Positions 26,966 through 35,902 of a stretch of DNA of 64,000 bases are shown here, piece after piece. Both the position numbers and the translations under genes were made by a program. The notes below the pieces were generated by a model that worked only from the letters and a program-made list of their open reading frames with translations, did not search any database and had not been told where the DNA came from. The stretch is from Pseudomonas lalkuanensis. Lineage in GTDB: Bacteria; Pseudomonadota; Gammaproteobacteria; Pseudomonadales; Pseudomonadaceae. The DNA lies in the NCBI RefSeq assembly GCF_008807375.1, contig NZ_CP043311.1, forward strand, positions 2,770,001 to 2,834,000, written 5' to 3'. The stretch's first letter is position 1. Each line of letters begins with the position of its first letter.

Positions 26966-27712
26966 ATGAAACTGGATAACAAGGTGGCCATCGTTACTGG
27001 AGCAGCATCCGGCCTCGGCCTGGCCACCTGCAATGCACTGTCGGCGGCCGGTGCCAGGGTGGTGGGCTTCGACCTGGACCAAGCGAAGCTCGATGCCGCA
27101 CTGGGTGAAGGCGTCCTGGGTATCGCCGTCGATGTTTCCAGCGAGACCAGCGTCGAGGCAGCCGTCGAGACGGTGGTCAAGCGCTTCGGTGCAGTCCATG
27201 TCGCGGTGAACTGCGCGGGAATCCTCGGGCCGTGCAAGACGATCTCCAAGGGCCAGCTGTTCCCCTCCGAGCTGTGGAACCGTGTGCTGGGGGTCAACCT
27301 CACCGGCACCTTCAATGTAATCCGCCATGCCGCTCTTGCCATGACTGCGAACGAGCCCGAGGAAACAGGCGAGCGAGGCGTGATCATCAATACCGCTTCC
27401 GGTGCAGCGCGGGAGGGGCAGATGGGACAGGCTGCGTACAGCGCGAGCAAGGCCGGCGTCATCGGCATGACCCTGCCGATTGCCCGCGACCTGGCGGAGC
27501 ACGGTATACGTGTGGTCAGCCTGGCGCCGGGCCTGTTCGAATCCGGCATGTCGGCGGGAATGCCGGCGAAGGTGTCCGAAGGTATCGTCAACAGCCTGCT
27601 GTTCCCCCGCCGCATGGGGAAGCCGGAGGAGTTCGCCGCCCTCGTGCAACACGTGGTGGAAAACGCCTACCTGAACGCGCTGACGCTGGATATCCAGTGC
27701 GGGGTGCGCTGA
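26966..27712 (+). CDS. SDR dehydrogenase, 3-hydroxyacyl-CoA dehydrogenase type-2-like
   Basis: A 248-residue classical short-chain dehydrogenase. It has TGAASGLG (NAD site, about 11-18), NCAG, the Ser of TASGAA and the catalytic YSASK (about 160-164). The order and the insert AMTANEPEETGERGVIINTA resemble HSD17B10/FadB2-type 3-hydroxyacyl-CoA dehydrogenases, which oxidise straight and 2-methyl-branched hydroxyacyl-CoA as well as hydroxysteroids. The C-terminus (LTLDIQCGVR) departs from the usual LDGAIRM. AAGGAATC precedes the start. It is the first rightward gene of the island, divergent from the regulator. Confidence 0.85.
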   Translation: MKLDNKVAIVTGAASGLGLATCNALSAAGARVVGFDLDQAKLDAALGEGVLGIAVDVSSETSVEAAVETVVKRFGAVHVAVNCAGILGPCKTISKGQLFPSELWNRVLGVNLTGTFNVIRHAALAMTANEPEETGERGVIINTASGAAREGQMGQAAYSASKAGVIGMTLPIARDLAEHGIRVVSLAPGLFESGMSAGMPAKVSEGIVNSLLFPRRMGKPEEFAALVQHVVENAYLNALTLDIQCGVR

Positions 27713-27803
27713 TCCTGCGCCCTCTTGTGCAGGACCGCAGGAGGGGTGGCGCTTGCGATACCCCTCCTGCAAATGCGGTGACGAGCGAATGAGCCCCGGT
27801 TTC

Positions 27804-27872
27804 TGTGTGGGAGCGAGCTTGCTCGCGTAAGGGCTGGCTCGGAAGGTTCGCGAGCAGAGCCCGCTCCTACGA
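27804..27872. repeat. Pseudomonas-type REP pair (inverted)
   Basis: GTGGGAGCGAGCTTGCTCGC and, inverted, GCGAGCAGAGCCCGCTCCTAC surround a 20-base spacer, the layout of paired REP/BIME sequences of Pseudomonas. It lies between convergent genes, and the stop of the MBL gene (27867-27869) falls inside the right arm. Confidence 0.75.
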
Positions 27873-28973
27873 GGGCCGCAGGATGGGCATCGCCTCGCTC
27901 AACCCATCCTGCAGGCGTTGATACCAGGCCACGCCACGCTCATCCGTGCTGACCCTGACCTCACCGCGCATCAGCAGGTGATTGAGGTGGGCGATGGCCT
28001 CGCCTGTGGCGAGGGTCAGCTGGGTTGGGTCGTCGGCTCGCAGCTTTGCGGAGAACAGCAGCGGGAAGACATCCACCGCTCGCCGGGGCTCCTTCAGCCC
28101 CTGTTTCAGGCGCTCCAGTGCATCGAACACATCGGCTTCCAGTTGATTCAGTCGCGCGTGCAGACCCTGAAAAGGTTCGTTGTGCGAGGGCAAGACGAGC
28201 ACATCGTCTGGCACGCGTCGACGCAACTTGCCGAGTGAATGGAGCCAGTCGCCCAGCGGGTCGGCATCCGGTTCGGTGAAGTGCACCGAAACGTTGGAGG
28301 AAATGCGTGGCAGCACCTGGTCACCGGAAATCAGCAGCTTTCGATGGGCGTCATACAGGCAGGCGTGTTCAGGTGAATGACCTGTTCCCACCACCACTTC
28401 CCAGTCGTATTTCCCGATACGTACGAGCTCGCCCTCGCGGATGCGCCGGTAACTCTCGGGCAGGGGGGAAAGCATCCGGCCGAAGCTGCCGAAGCGTCGG
28501 CAATAGGCAGCCAGCGCCTGGTCGTCCCAGCCAGCGCGGCGAAAGAAGTCCAGCGCCTCATCGGGAGCTGCGCGTCCGCTGTCGCCGGCTAGCATCCGGC
28601 ATAGCAGGTACTCCAGGCGGGTCATCCAGAGGCGGCAGCCGGTCCTGCGGGTCAACCAGCCGGCCATGCCGACATGATCAGGATGCAGGTGAGTGGTGAG
28701 TACCCGCGTCAACCCTCCGACGGAAAGCGGGCCCGCCAGTAGTTCCTCCCAGATCGCCACACTGTCTTCGCTGGATATCCCGGTATCCACCACGGCGTGG
28801 CCGCCGTCCTCGGCCAACAGCCAGACATTGATGGCTTCAAGGGAAATGGGCAGTGGCAGCCGCGTCCAGTGCACACCTGGCGCGACTTCGAGCAGGGCGC
28901 CGGGCGCAGGCACGGTATCAAGGGGATAGCGGATAGTCGCCCGCGGGGAGGTGGCGGGTGCCTCGTCCGTCAT
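27867..28973 (-). CDS. Metallo-beta-lactamase-fold hydrolase
   Basis: A 368-residue cytosolic protein with a complete zinc motif TTHLHPDHVG (His95, His97, Asp99, His100), later GHSPEHACLY and SGDQVLPRI ligands, and a C-terminal helical extension with a predicted winged-helix character (about 300-360). This is the glyoxalase II/LACTB2-like branch, where some members act as thioesterases or lactonases on CoA-type substrates. The start was chosen at MTDEAPATS, with GGAG 6-10 bases upstream; the open frame reads on far beyond this without protein character. It diverges from the DUF1302 operon. Confidence 0.85.
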   Translation of the reverse strand: MTDEAPATSPRATIRYPLDTVPAPGALLEVAPGVHWTRLPLPISLEAINVWLLAEDGGHAVVDTGISSEDSVAIWEELLAGPLSVGGLTRVLTTHLHPDHVGMAGWLTRRTGCRLWMTRLEYLLCRMLAGDSGRAAPDEALDFFRRAGWDDQALAAYCRRFGSFGRMLSPLPESYRRIREGELVRIGKYDWEVVVGTGHSPEHACLYDAHRKLLISGDQVLPRISSNVSVHFTEPDADPLGDWLHSLGKLRRRVPDDVLVLPSHNEPFQGLHARLNQLEADVFDALERLKQGLKEPRRAVDVFPLLFSAKLRADDPTQLTLATGEAIAHLNHLLMRGEVRVSTDERGVAWYQRLQDGLSEAMPILRPS

Positions 28974-29056
28974 TTCGTTCTCCAGTGTTCGTTCCGGTCG
29001 AGACCGGCGAGGATGGTTCGATTCGTTCACGTTAGCGGAGGGGTGAAGGGGGGGCA

Positions 29057-29077
29057 CCCCCCTTTCAGAAAGGGGGG
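29057..29077. promoter_or_regulatory. Perfect G/C palindrome upstream of DUF1302 operon
   Basis: CCCCCCTTTC and GAAAGGGGGG flank a single A, 119 bases before the DUF1302 start and 84 bases from the divergent MBL start. It is the clearest member of a set of C-run/G-run inverted repeats upstream of genes in this island. Confidence 0.5.
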
Positions 29078-29195
29078 GGAGGACTTGCGGGCGGTGCTGG
29101 CACCCTTTGGTCACTCGATCACTGATTGAGTTGTTTCCGGACCTGGCGGCGGTCAACGCGAGGTCCCGGTTCCACCAAGGGGAGGAGACACCCAG

Positions 29196-30890
29196 ATGAA
29201 TAACAAGAACAAGTCGAGTCAATGTCATCCAGCCAGTGCTCATGCATTGCGCGCCACGGTGGTCGCCATGTGCGCGATAGCCGGCAGTACCGCCAACGCG
29301 TTCGAAATCGATACCGGCAACAGCGACATCCAGCTGCGCTGGGACAACACCTTGCGCTACAACCTCGGTGTGCGTACCGAAGGTCAGGATTCCGCGATCC
29401 TGAAGAATCCGAACAACGACGACGGCGATCGCAACTTCGACAAGCACAGCATCGTCAACAACCGCCTCGACATCCTCAGTGAGTCCGACATCATCTACAA
29501 GGGCAAGTACGGCGCCCGTGTCAGTGCTGCGCTCTGGTATGACGCGGCCTATGCCGGTGGCCTGGACAACGACAGCGTCGCCACATCCAACCACCTGGGC
29601 TCCGACGGTCGCCCGGCCCTGGGTCTCAGTCGTTACGCCGATCGTTACTATGAAGGCCCCTCCGCTGAATGGATGGATGCCTTCGTCTTCGGCGAATACG
29701 AGCTTGGCGACATGCCGCTGAAGGCCCGCCTGGGCCGCCACACCGTGAACTGGGGTGAATCGCTGCTGGGCTCCGGCGCCATCCATGGCATTTCCTACGG
29801 CCAGGCACCCTTGGACCAGGGCAAGGCGCTGGCGCTCCCGGGCATCGAGGCCAAGGAGCTGTATCTGCCGCGCAACCAGATTTCCGCGCAGTTGCAGGCG
29901 ACTCCGGAGCTGTCCTTCGCCGCCCAGTACTTCTTCGAGTGGCGCCCGTCCCGCGCGCCCGAGTCCGGCACTTACCTGGGCTTTGCCGATATTTTCCAGC
30001 AGGGCGGTGAGTCCTTCATCCTGAGTCCGACCGTCCGGGCCATCCATGGTGAAGACATCGAACCGAAGGAGTCCGGCGACTGGGGCGTGATGGCGCGCTG
30101 GAGCCCCGAATGGCTCGACGGCACCCTGGGCTTCTATGTCCGCAACTTCTCCGACACCCTGCCGCAGACCATCCTGCTGGCCAACGCACGCCCGCAGTAC
30201 TTCTTCAACTATGCCGATGACATCGACATGTACGGCATCAGCCTGTCGAAGGAAATCGGCGGCATCAGTGTCGGCGCTGACCTGAACTACCGGCGCAACA
30301 TGCCGCTGGTCAGCAGCCCGGCGCGGATAACCTCCTTGGCACGCCTGCCCGACGATGGCGATGTCCTGGGTGCCCGCGGCGATACCCTGCATGGCGTGCT
30401 CAACGCCATCGGCACTGTCAGCCCGACCGCGCTGTTCGACGGTGCCAGCTGGTCCACCGAACTCACCTGGAGCCGCTGGGTTTCGGTCAATTCCGACCCC
30501 CTCAACCTGTTCAAGGGCTCGTCGGCCTACAAGGCAGTGCCGACCAACGTCGACGAAGTCTCGCGGGATGCCTATGGCATGGCCGTCAACTTCACGCCGA
30601 TCTGGTACCAGGTTTTTCCCGGTGGCGACCTTTCCATGCCGCTCAGTTACTCCCGCGGCCTGTCGGGCAACTCGGCGGTGTCGTCCGGTGGCAACGAGGA
30701 TGCCGGCAGCTATGCGGTGGGCCTGGCCCTCGATCTCTACAGCCGCTATCGCTTCGACCTGAAGTATGTCGATTACTTTGGCGATTACTCGACCAACCCC
30801 ACTACCGGAGCAGTCCTGACGCCCAGCGGCAGCCAATCGCTGCTGGAAGACCGGGGTGCCGTGTTCTTCACCTTCAAGACCACGCTCTGA
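29196..30890 (+). CDS. DUF1302 outer-membrane-type protein
   Basis: A 564-residue exported protein. A long signal peptide ends near GSTANAFEID; the mature part is rich in Gly, Asp and aromatic residues with alternating strands and ends in an aromatic, phenylalanine-containing segment (GAVFFTFKTTL), as in beta-barrels. The segment LRWDNTLRYNLGVRTEG is the typical DUF1302 start. Family members occur with DUF1329, YCF48 and MMPL genes in bacteria that degrade steroids, terpenes and other hydrophobic compounds and are presumed to aid their passage through the outer membrane. AGGGGAGGAGAC precedes the ATG. Confidence 0.88.
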   Translation: MNNKNKSSQCHPASAHALRATVVAMCAIAGSTANAFEIDTGNSDIQLRWDNTLRYNLGVRTEGQDSAILKNPNNDDGDRNFDKHSIVNNRLDILSESDIIYKGKYGARVSAALWYDAAYAGGLDNDSVATSNHLGSDGRPALGLSRYADRYYEGPSAEWMDAFVFGEYELGDMPLKARLGRHTVNWGESLLGSGAIHGISYGQAPLDQGKALALPGIEAKELYLPRNQISAQLQATPELSFAAQYFFEWRPSRAPESGTYLGFADIFQQGGESFILSPTVRAIHGEDIEPKESGDWGVMARWSPEWLDGTLGFYVRNFSDTLPQTILLANARPQYFFNYADDIDMYGISLSKEIGGISVGADLNYRRNMPLVSSPARITSLARLPDDGDVLGARGDTLHGVLNAIGTVSPTALFDGASWSTELTWSRWVSVNSDPLNLFKGSSAYKAVPTNVDEVSRDAYGMAVNFTPIWYQVFPGGDLSMPLSYSRGLSGNSAVSSGGNEDAGSYAVGLALDLYSRYRFDLKYVDYFGDYSTNPTTGAVLTPSGSQSLLEDRGAVFFTFKTTL

Positions 30891-30992
30891 TCGGCGTACC
30901 GATCACTGCTGCTCAGCGGACGGCGACTCCGGTGCTCCGTGGTCGCCTTCCGGCAATTCGCGCCTGCGCGCGACTGATGTGAGGTAATTAAG

Positions 30993-32054
30993 GTGTTCCG
31001 ACAGTTCGCTCGCTCACCGCTGCTGATCCTGCTCGTCCTGATGGCGGGCCAGGCCTCCGCGCAGCCGCCGTTCATTCCGCCCATGGCTACTCCTTCGCAA
31101 GAGTCGCCGTTGGCCATCCGCGCACCACTCAATGCACTTGCCCGTGCCGGCGACCGGCTGGTTGCCGCGGGCCAACGCGGTCACATTCTGTACTCCGACG
31201 ACAGCCTGGCCTGGAGCCAGGCCCAGGTACCCGTCAGTTCCGACCTCACCGCGCTGACCTTTCCCAGCGCGAGCCAGGGCTGGGCGGTGGGACATGAGGG
31301 TGTGGTCCTGCATACCCGGGATGGCGGCAAGACCTGGAACAAGCAGCTCGATGGACGGCAAATCGCCGACTTGCTGGTTCAGCACTATGGCAATCCGGCG
31401 AATCCGGATGATCCCGAGGCCCAGCGCCTGAAACAGGACGCGGATCTCTTCGCCGCCCAGGGCGCGGACAAGCCGCTGCTGGACCTATGGTTCGAGGACG
31501 AACAGAAAGGGTTCGTCATCGGCGCTTTCAACCTGATTCTGCGCACCGAGGATGGCGGCAAGAACTGGACGCCCTGGCTCGATCGCATCGACAACCCCAG
31601 GGCCATGCATCTCTATGGACTGCGGCCGGCACAAGGCACGCTTTTCGCGGTGGGCGAGCAGGGCCTGATGTTGAAACTCGACGGCGCCCGCCAGCGCTTC
31701 GTGAGCGTGCCGTTGCCCTACGAGGGCACGCTGTTCGGCGTTCTCGGTGACGATGGCCTGGTCCTGGCCTACGGCCTGCGCGGCAATGCCTGGCGCAGCC
31801 TCGACGGCGGCGCCAGTTGGAGCAAGGTAGAAACCGGCATAGACGCCGGCATCACCAGCGGAGCGATCACCGCTGACGGCTCCATCGTGCTGGCCAGCCA
31901 GGCCGGCCAACTGCTGCGGTCCACCGACCGTGGCGCAACTTTCCGTCGCGTCAAGGTCGATCGCGCGGCGCCCAACTTTGCCGTGGCACCAGCCCCCGGT
32001 GGGGCAGTCGCCCTGGCCGGACTCGGTGGCGTGCGCGTGCAAAGCCTGCAGTAA
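30993..32054 (+). CDS. YCF48/BNR-repeat periplasmic protein
   Basis: A 353-residue protein starting at GTG after GAGG. The signal peptide LLILLVLMAGQASAQ is cleaved before PPFIPP. Beta-propeller BNR-type repeats recur as GVVLHTRDGGKTWNK, LILRTEDGGKNWTPW, NAWRSLDGGASWSK and LLRSTDRGATFRRV. It resembles the photosystem II assembly factor YCF48 fold but in these bacteria accompanies MMPL transporters and DUF1302 proteins. It probably acts as a periplasmic partner of the adjacent transporter. It lies 24 bases before the MMPL gene. Confidence 0.88.
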   Translation: MFRQFARSPLLILLVLMAGQASAQPPFIPPMATPSQESPLAIRAPLNALARAGDRLVAAGQRGHILYSDDSLAWSQAQVPVSSDLTALTFPSASQGWAVGHEGVVLHTRDGGKTWNKQLDGRQIADLLVQHYGNPANPDDPEAQRLKQDADLFAAQGADKPLLDLWFEDEQKGFVIGAFNLILRTEDGGKNWTPWLDRIDNPRAMHLYGLRPAQGTLFAVGEQGLMLKLDGARQRFVSVPLPYEGTLFGVLGDDGLVLAYGLRGNAWRSLDGGASWSKVETGIDAGITSGAITADGSIVLASQAGQLLRSTDRGATFRRVKVDRAAPNFAVAPAPGGAVALAGLGGVRVQSLQ

Positions 32055-32078
32055 GAACAAGAGAGTCGGAGAGCCGTG

Positions 32079-34553
32079 ATGGGTGCCAACAACTTCAGTG
32101 ACAACCTGCTGACCATCAGTGACCTGAAAGAATTCAATCCGAAGTCGGGCAGCCGCCTCGAAAGGCTGATCTTCAACAATCGCCTACTGGTGGTCGTGCT
32201 CTGCGCGCTGGTCACATTGCTGCTGGGCTGGGACGCCACTCGCCTGACGCTGAACGCGGCCTTCGAGAAGACCATTCCTCACAATCATCCCTATATCCGC
32301 AACTTCCTGGATAACCGTGCCGAGCTCAAAGGCTTGGGCAACGCGGTGCGGGTGGTGGTGGAGAACCGCTCGGGCGACATCTTCGATCCTGCCTACTTGC
32401 AGGCGCTCAAACAGATAAATGACGAGCTGTTCCTGACGCCAGGCGTGGACCGGGCCAACGTCAAGTCTTTGTGGATGCCGGTGGTGCGCTGGAACGAGGT
32501 GACCGAGGAAGGCTTCACCGGTGGCCCGGTGATGCCCGACAACTACACCGGTTCGGAAGAAAACACCGACGAACTGCGAGGGAACATCGGCCGTGCGCAG
32601 CTGCTGGGCAGCCTGGTGGGCACCGACTATCGCTCGAGCATGATCTTCGTGCCTTTGCTGGACAAGGACAGCGCAACCGGCGAACCGCTGGATAACTGGG
32701 AATTGTCCAGGCGGTTGGAAAGCATCCGCAAGCAATTCTCGGGCGTTCATGGCAGCGCCGACCTGGAGATCCGCATCGTCGGTTTCTCCAAGGTGGTGGG
32801 CGACCTGCTCGACGGCCTGAACCTGATGATCCTCTACTTCGGTGTGGCGGCGATCATTGCCGCACTGATCATCTACGGCTGGACCCGTTGCGTGCGCAGC
32901 ACCCTGTTGGTGCTGAGTTGCTCCTGCATCGCAGTGCTCTGGCAACTGGGCCTGATCGCCCGGCTCGGCTACGAGCTGGATCCTTACTCGATCCTGGTGC
33001 CTTTCCTGGTCTTCGCCATCGGCGTGTCCCATGGCGCGCAGAAGATGAATGGCATCATGCAGGACGTGGCGCGTGGCACCCATCGCCTTGTGGCCGCGCG
33101 CTACACCTTCCGCCGCCTGTTCCTGGCCGGGGTCACTGCGCTGGTGGCCGACGCGGTGGGCTTCGGTGTGCTGATGATGATCGACATCCCGGTGATTCAG
33201 GACCTGGCCATCACCGCATCCATTGGTGTCGCCCTGCTGGTGTTCACCAACCTGATCCTGTTGCCGGTGGCGCTGTCCTACACCGGAGTCAGTCGCAAGG
33301 CCGCCGCGCGCAGCCTGCGTGCCGAGCAGCGGCAGTCAGGCGGCGTCTGGCGCCTGCTGGAGCGTTTCAGCGAACGCCGCTGGGCGGCGGTCATGCTGGC
33401 CTGCGCGGCGGTCCTCACGGCAGGCGGTTTCATCATCAGCACCCACTTGAAGATCGGCGACCTGGATGCCGGCGCTTCCGAGCTGCGGCCCAACTCGCGC
33501 TACAACCTGGACAATGCGTACATCACCGACAAGTACTCGCTGTCCAGCGACCAGTTCGCGGTGATCGTCAAGACCAGGCCCGAAGGCTGCCTGGAATACC
33601 AGACCCTGGTCGAGACCGACCGCCTGGGATGGGCACTCCAGCAAGTGCCGGGGGTGCAGAGCACCGTATCGCTCGCCGATGCGGTACGGAAGATCACCGC
33701 CGGCTCCTACGAAGGCAGCCCGAAATGGATGTCGATTCCGCCGAACCAGGACGTCCTGAACTATGCCGCGCGTACCGCAAGCACCAGTAACCCGGAGCTG
33801 TTCAACACCGAATGTTCGGTGATGCCGGTGGTCGCCTACCTGGCCGATCACAAGGCGGAGACCCTGGACCGTGTGGTCAAGGCCGCCGAAGCCTTCTCCG
33901 CCGCCCACAGCACGCCGGAACATCAGTTCCTGCTGGCCGCCGGCAGCGCCGGGATCGAAGCGGCCACCAACATCGTGGTCAAGAAAGCCAACTTCACCAT
34001 GTTGATGTACGTCTACGCGGCGGTCATCGTGCTCTGCTTCATCACCTTCCGCAGCTGGCGCGCGGTGGTCGTCGCGGTGGTTCCGCTGGTGATCACTTCC
34101 GTGCTTTGCGAGGCGCTGATGGTTGTGCTGGGCATGGGCGTCAAGGTCGCCACCCTGCCGGTGATCGCCCTCGGGGTTGGCATCGGCGTCGACTATGCCC
34201 TGTACCTGCTGAGCATCCAGTTGGCCCGGCAACGCGCAGGCGCGCCCCTGGCCGAGGCTTACCGCTATGCATTGCGTTTCACCGGCAAAGTGGTCGCGCT
34301 GGTGGGCGTGACCCTCGCCGCGGGTGTGATCACCTGGGCCTTCTCGCCCATCAAGTTCCAGGCCGACATGGGCATCCTTCTGACCTTCATGTTCCTCTGG
34401 AACATGCTCGGCGCCCTGGTGCTGATCCCGGCGCTGTCCCACTTCCTGCTGCGTAACGTGGGGGCCTCGGGCAACCCCGCCAAGGTGACCACGGACAGCC
34501 ACGAGCTACCGGCCGCTATCGAATCCAAGACCCCAACCGCCCAGTGCGTCTGA
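32079..34553 (+). CDS. MMPL-family RND transporter
   Basis: An 824-residue inner-membrane RND protein with two halves, each one TM plus a large periplasmic domain plus five TMs. Landmarks are FAIGVSHGAQKMNGIMQ in the first half and the Asp-containing GVGIGVDYALYLLS in the second, which marks proton coupling. It belongs with the MMPL/HpnN-like lipid transporters rather than the drug or metal RND groups. The ATG at 32079 has GGAG at a good distance; a GTG three bases before is possible. Together with the DUF1302 and YCF48 genes it forms a presumed envelope transport module for a hydrophobic substrate. Confidence 0.9.
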   Translation: MGANNFSDNLLTISDLKEFNPKSGSRLERLIFNNRLLVVVLCALVTLLLGWDATRLTLNAAFEKTIPHNHPYIRNFLDNRAELKGLGNAVRVVVENRSGDIFDPAYLQALKQINDELFLTPGVDRANVKSLWMPVVRWNEVTEEGFTGGPVMPDNYTGSEENTDELRGNIGRAQLLGSLVGTDYRSSMIFVPLLDKDSATGEPLDNWELSRRLESIRKQFSGVHGSADLEIRIVGFSKVVGDLLDGLNLMILYFGVAAIIAALIIYGWTRCVRSTLLVLSCSCIAVLWQLGLIARLGYELDPYSILVPFLVFAIGVSHGAQKMNGIMQDVARGTHRLVAARYTFRRLFLAGVTALVADAVGFGVLMMIDIPVIQDLAITASIGVALLVFTNLILLPVALSYTGVSRKAAARSLRAEQRQSGGVWRLLERFSERRWAAVMLACAAVLTAGGFIISTHLKIGDLDAGASELRPNSRYNLDNAYITDKYSLSSDQFAVIVKTRPEGCLEYQTLVETDRLGWALQQVPGVQSTVSLADAVRKITAGSYEGSPKWMSIPPNQDVLNYAARTASTSNPELFNTECSVMPVVAYLADHKAETLDRVVKAAEAFSAAHSTPEHQFLLAAGSAGIEAATNIVVKKANFTMLMYVYAAVIVLCFITFRSWRAVVVAVVPLVITSVLCEALMVVLGMGVKVATLPVIALGVGIGVDYALYLLSIQLARQRAGAPLAEAYRYALRFTGKVVALVGVTLAAGVITWAFSPIKFQADMGILLTFMFLWNMLGALVLIPALSHFLLRNVGASGNPAKVTTDSHELPAAIESKTPTAQCV

Positions 34554-34594
34554 GCGCGGACCCTAACCATCTACGAACCGACCAAGGAAGCACC

Positions 34595-35740
34595 ATGAGC
34601 GACAACTCCGCAATGTTCCTCAGTGAACAGGAAATCATGATTCGTGACTCGGCGCGCAAAGTCGCCGCCGAATTGATTGCGCCCACGGCGGCCGAGCGTG
34701 ACCGCACTGGCGCCTGGCCGAGCGATGAGCTGGCAGCGGTGGCCGAGCTGGGTTTCCTCGGCATGCTGATCCCCGTGGAGTACGGCGGCGCTGGCGCCAG
34801 CTTCGTCGAGTACTGCCTGGCCATCGAGGAATTCGCTGCCGCCGACGCCGGCTTCGCCACGCTGATCCACGTGCACAACACGACGGGCGCGAATGTGGCG
34901 CGCGTGGGCACCGAGGAGCAGAAACGCAAGTACCTGCCGGACCTGGCCAGCGGCAAGCGCATTGGCGCCGGCCTGCTCACTGAGCCCCACGCCGGTTCCG
35001 ATACGGCGGCCTTCCGTACCACGGCCCGGCGTGAAGGCGATCACTACGTGATCAACGGCAGCAAGCAGTTCATCTCCAACGGCAACAAGACGGGCCTCGG
35101 CGTGGTTCTGGCGATAACCGACAAGGCTGCCGGCAAGAGGGGGAGCAGCCTGCTGATGATCGATCCGGCCGAGAGCCCCGGCTATGTCGTCGCCCGTGTC
35201 GAACACAAGATGGGCCAGCGCTCGGCCCATGTGGCGCAGATCCAGCTGGAAAACTGCCGCGTACCCGTGGCCAACCTCCTGGGCGAGGAAGGCTCCGGCT
35301 ACCGCAACATCATGGCCTTGCTGTCGGAAGGGCGCGTGGCCATCGCCGCCGTCGCCACCGGCACCGCCCGCGCCGCCCTGGCGGCGGCCGTCAGTTACGC
35401 CAAGGAGCGCGAGGCCTACGGCGCACCGATCATCAACCTGCAGGGGGTGGCCTTCGACCTGGCCGACATGGCCGCGCAGGTGGATGTCTCCCATGAGTTC
35501 CTGGTGCATGCCGCGCGCTTGTGCGACGCGGGCCTGCCCTGTGCCAAGGAGGCTTCGATTGCCAAGCTGTTCGCCAGCGAGATGGCCGAGAAGGTCTGCT
35601 CCGATGCGCTGCAGATCCATGGTGGCTACGGCTACCTGAACGACTTCCCGGTCGAGCGCTATTGCCGCGATGTGCGTGTGACCAAGATCTATGAAGGCAC
35701 CAGCCACATCCAGAAAGTGATCATCGCCCGCAACCTCTAG
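34595..35740 (+). CDS. Acyl-CoA dehydrogenase, copy A
   Basis: A 381-residue ACAD of normal length. FAD/substrate motifs LLTEPHAGSDTAAFRT and ISNGNKTG are present. The catalytic Glu lies in KIYEGTSHIQ near the C-terminus, as in short/medium-chain and glutaryl/isobutyryl-type enzymes. AAGGAAG precedes the ATG, 41 bases after the MMPL stop, so it is likely the last gene of the envelope module transcript. It is a close paralogue of the gene at 53808-54953; the last 40 bases of both genes are almost identical. Electrons would pass to EtfBA. Confidence 0.93.
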   Translation: MSDNSAMFLSEQEIMIRDSARKVAAELIAPTAAERDRTGAWPSDELAAVAELGFLGMLIPVEYGGAGASFVEYCLAIEEFAAADAGFATLIHVHNTTGANVARVGTEEQKRKYLPDLASGKRIGAGLLTEPHAGSDTAAFRTTARREGDHYVINGSKQFISNGNKTGLGVVLAITDKAAGKRGSSLLMIDPAESPGYVVARVEHKMGQRSAHVAQIQLENCRVPVANLLGEEGSGYRNIMALLSEGRVAIAAVATGTARAALAAAVSYAKEREAYGAPIINLQGVAFDLADMAAQVDVSHEFLVHAARLCDAGLPCAKEASIAKLFASEMAEKVCSDALQIHGGYGYLNDFPVERYCRDVRVTKIYEGTSHIQKVIIARNL

Positions 35741-35746
35741 CAACTG

Positions 35747-35776
35747 CGCCGCCCCCCTGCAAAGGAGGGGGCGGCG
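35747..35776 (+). terminator. GC-rich 10-bp hairpin after ACAD copy A
   Basis: CGCCGCCCCC pairs perfectly with GGGGGCGGCG around a CTGCAAAGGA loop, 7 bases after the stop. No T run follows, so it may instead be one of the recurring G/C elements upstream of the alkyl sulfatase gene, 127 bases away. Confidence 0.45.
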
Positions 35777-35902
35777 GACTGGCCGACTCTGGAATAACCT
35801 TCGCACAGCGGTCGGCCACGCAGCTCGACCGACAGGCACGTTCCGTCATTACTTCGTTGTTGGACAGGCCCCGCGAATGCGGTCCAACCATCAGGAATCC
35901 GT

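Noticed and set aside
27804..27872. Intrinsic terminator between SDR and MBL genes
   Set aside because: The arms match Pseudomonas REP sequence and no T tract follows; kept as a REP pair instead.
29093..29115. Sigma-54 promoter (TGGCAC) upstream of DUF1302
   Set aside because: TGGCAC is present but the spaced TGC half is missing at the right distance.
28974..30836. N-terminal extension of the leftward MBL gene to nearly 1000 codons
   Set aside because: The extension is antisense to DUF1302 and lacks family similarity; MTDEAP has a ribosome site and matches the start of the MBL domain.
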